From Chloroflexota bacterium (GTDB lineage: Bacteria; Chloroflexota; UBA6077; CF-72): a stretch of 13,088 bases of DNA. Where the stretch lies: positions 1 through 13,088 of the forward strand of contig JAFAPL010001098.1 of assembly GCA_019247135.1 (NCBI GenBank), written 5' to 3'. Made by a program: the position numbers and the translations under genes. The notes beneath the pieces were generated by a model that worked only from the letters and a program-made list of their open reading frames with translations, made no database searches and was not told the DNA's origin. Below are positions 11,997 to 13,088 of the stretch, piece by piece (within the stretch, counting starts at the first letter, position 1; the number at the start of each line of letters is the position of its first letter).

Positions 11997-12920
11997 GTGG
12001 ACGAGTGGTTCGCCGAGCCCCCGTACGCCGGTATCGAGCAGCGGTATCGCATTCGCGCGCGTATTCACGCGCAAACGACCCCCTGGCAAACCCTCGAGGT
12101 TCTCGATCTCGAGGGGCCGGGTCGGGCCCTCATCCTCGGCGGCACGCTTCAGACCAGCGTGGGCGAGGATTTCTCGTATCACGAGCCCCTGGTGCACATT
12201 CCGCTCTTCGCGCATCCGAGCCCGCATCGGGTCCTGATCATCGGCGGCGGGGACGGCGGCGCATTGCGGCACGTGTTGATGCATGCGAGCGTCGACCGCG
12301 CGCTCGAGGTGGAGATTGACGGCGCGGTTGTCGAAGTCTCGCTGCAGTACCTGCCCGAAATCAGCGGCGGCGCCTACAACGATCGGCGAACCGAACTGAA
12401 GATCCAGGACGGCATCAAGTTCGTCGCCGAAACGACCGAGCGGTTCGACGTGATCCTGATCGACTCGACGGATCCAGTGGGACCCGCCGCGGGGCTGATC
12501 TCTCGTTCGTTCCTCCAGGACGCGCGCCGAGCGCTGGCGCCAGGCGGCCTGGTCGCGATGCAGTGCGGCTCGCCCATCAGTCAGGCACGCGAGTGGATCG
12601 GGACCGCGCGGGCGTTCAGGCGAGGATTTCCCATCGCGCGTCCCTACCTCGGGTACGTTCCGATTTATCCGGGCATGCTGTGGAGCTGGATCATCGGGTC
12701 GGACGAGGTCGATCCCGTCAGGCTGGACGAGGTGAGCACCAACGCGCGGCTCGATCCGATGCGATCGTTGCTCCGCATCTACAACCCTGGCATGCACCGC
12801 GCCGCCTTCGCCCTGCCGACCTTCATGCACACCATGCTGCAGATGACCGAGCGGGACGGAGCTCCAAGTGTCGATGACCTTCGCGCCGCCGGCCATCCGC
12901 TTCCTGGCGTCATCGGCTGA
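11997..12920 (+). CDS. speE: Spermidine synthase family aminopropyltransferase
   Basis: A 307-residue enzyme transferring the aminopropyl group from decarboxylated SAM to putrescine or a related amine. The N-terminal beta domain leads to GGTLQTSVGEDFSYHE (Tyr61-His62). The SAM-binding GGGDGG is at residues 83-88, the acidic ribose ligand in LEVEID at about 104-108, and the catalytic Asp156 in DSTDPVGPAAGL. The gatekeeper region cannot tell putrescine from agmatine as acceptor, and the operon has both possible partners. GTG 11997 starts 6 nt after speD; no clear Shine-Dalgarno is present, so coupling to speD is likely. The C-terminus overlaps the next gene by about 50 nt. Confidence 0.94.
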   Translation: MDEWFAEPPYAGIEQRYRIRARIHAQTTPWQTLEVLDLEGPGRALILGGTLQTSVGEDFSYHEPLVHIPLFAHPSPHRVLIIGGGDGGALRHVLMHASVDRALEVEIDGAVVEVSLQYLPEISGGAYNDRRTELKIQDGIKFVAETTERFDVILIDSTDPVGPAAGLISRSFLQDARRALAPGGLVAMQCGSPISQAREWIGTARAFRRGFPIARPYLGYVPIYPGMLWSWIIGSDEVDPVRLDEVSTNARLDPMRSLLRIYNPGMHRAAFALPTFMHTMLQMTERDGAPSVDDLRAAGHPLPGVIG

Positions 12921-13088
12921 CCCGCGCCAGGGTCGGGACGGCTGGTCCTCGACTCAGGCTGCCGAAAAACTCGCCGCCGCGGCGCTGTTCGGGGCGCCGC
13001 TCGACCTGACCGAGTCCTTCCGGTCGGGAGCGCACGGCGGACCGTCGGCGGTCCGCTATATGTCCGAGTCGCTCGAGACCTACAGCCC
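12868..13088 (+). CDS. speB: Agmatinase / ureohydrolase family, 3'-truncated by the window
   Basis: The first 73 or so residues of an arginase/agmatinase-family protein. ALFGAPLDLTESFRSGAHGGPSAVR and SESLETYSP match the N-terminal part of agmatinases (substrate-loop block and LETYSP); the metal-binding Asp/His motifs lie beyond the window. In this operon it would convert agmatine to putrescine, or N1-aminopropylagmatine to spermidine. GTG 12868 has GGAG (12858-12861) 6 nt upstream; ATG 12874 is in frame too. Either start overlaps speE by about 47-53 nt, and no later start exists before the conserved region. Confidence 0.8.
   Translation, partial: MSMTFAPPAIRFLASSADPRQGRDGWSSTQAAEKLAAAALFGAPLDLTESFRSGAHGGPSAVRYMSESLETYS

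Noticed and set aside
11364..12896. 510-residue minus-strand frame across speD and speE
   Set aside because: Arg/His-rich shadow of two strongly supported genes, with no family motifs.
1..13088. CRISPR array or toxin-antitoxin pair
   Set aside because: No regularly spaced repeats and no paired small genes of known toxin or antitoxin type were seen.

Overview
The window is GC-rich bacterial chromosome with short intergenic gaps, frequent GTG or TTG starts and start/stop overlaps. Gene content (GTP-type PEP carboxykinase, LDH-like malate dehydrogenase, a stress protein of the GSP17M type, pyruvoyl arginine decarboxylase with a SpeD/SpeE/SpeB set) would suit Chloroflexota or a related terrabacterial lineage. 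That placement is inferred from gene content alone and is weak.

Layout. (1) 1-2637: the 3' part of pckG followed after 9 nt by mdh, a malate/oxaloacetate/PEP pair. (2) 2638-3835: a minus-strand tRNA-Thr(TGT), behind whose 3' end lie two 37-bp tandem units that repeat the end of the tRNA; then a stress-type protein gene and tRNA-Tyr(GTA). (3) 3836-7497: a compact arsenic island inserted at the 3' end of tRNA-Tyr. It is bounded by 27-bp perfect direct repeats (3812-3838 and 7471-7497) and carries a decayed tyrosine integrase, a divergent arsR, a promoter with two ArsR-type operators, a 22-codon Cys-rich small ORF coupled to arsM, a MIP-family channel gene and an arsC-GNAT fusion. (4) 7508-8300: a small GIY-YIG-like gene, then the translation cluster tRNA-Thr(GGT), rpmG, tRNA-Trp(CCA). 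The secE/nusG genes that often follow are absent. (5) 8239-10676: a frameshifted HNH endonuclease gene on the minus strand with a LexA-like box in its promoter, a DUF2461 gene overlapping a CPBP membrane protease gene, and a convergent small unknown gene. (6) 10677-13088: a long structured leader, then a tight polyamine operon: pyruvoyl arginine decarboxylase, S-adenosylmethionine decarboxylase, spermidine synthase and the start of an agmatinase-family gene.

How the parts work together. In the island, ArsC would reduce arsenate, ArsM methylate arsenite, and the channel move arsenite; no ArsB or Acr3 pump is present, and the GNAT half of the fusion resembles ArsN/phosphinothricin acetyltransferases. 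In the last operon arginine would be decarboxylated to agmatine, SpeD would make the aminopropyl donor, SpeE would transfer it, and the ureohydrolase would remove urea. The most unusual items are the Cys-rich small ORF in front of arsM, the tRNA-Tyr island with its collinear degenerate tRNA copy, and the leader of the polyamine operon.
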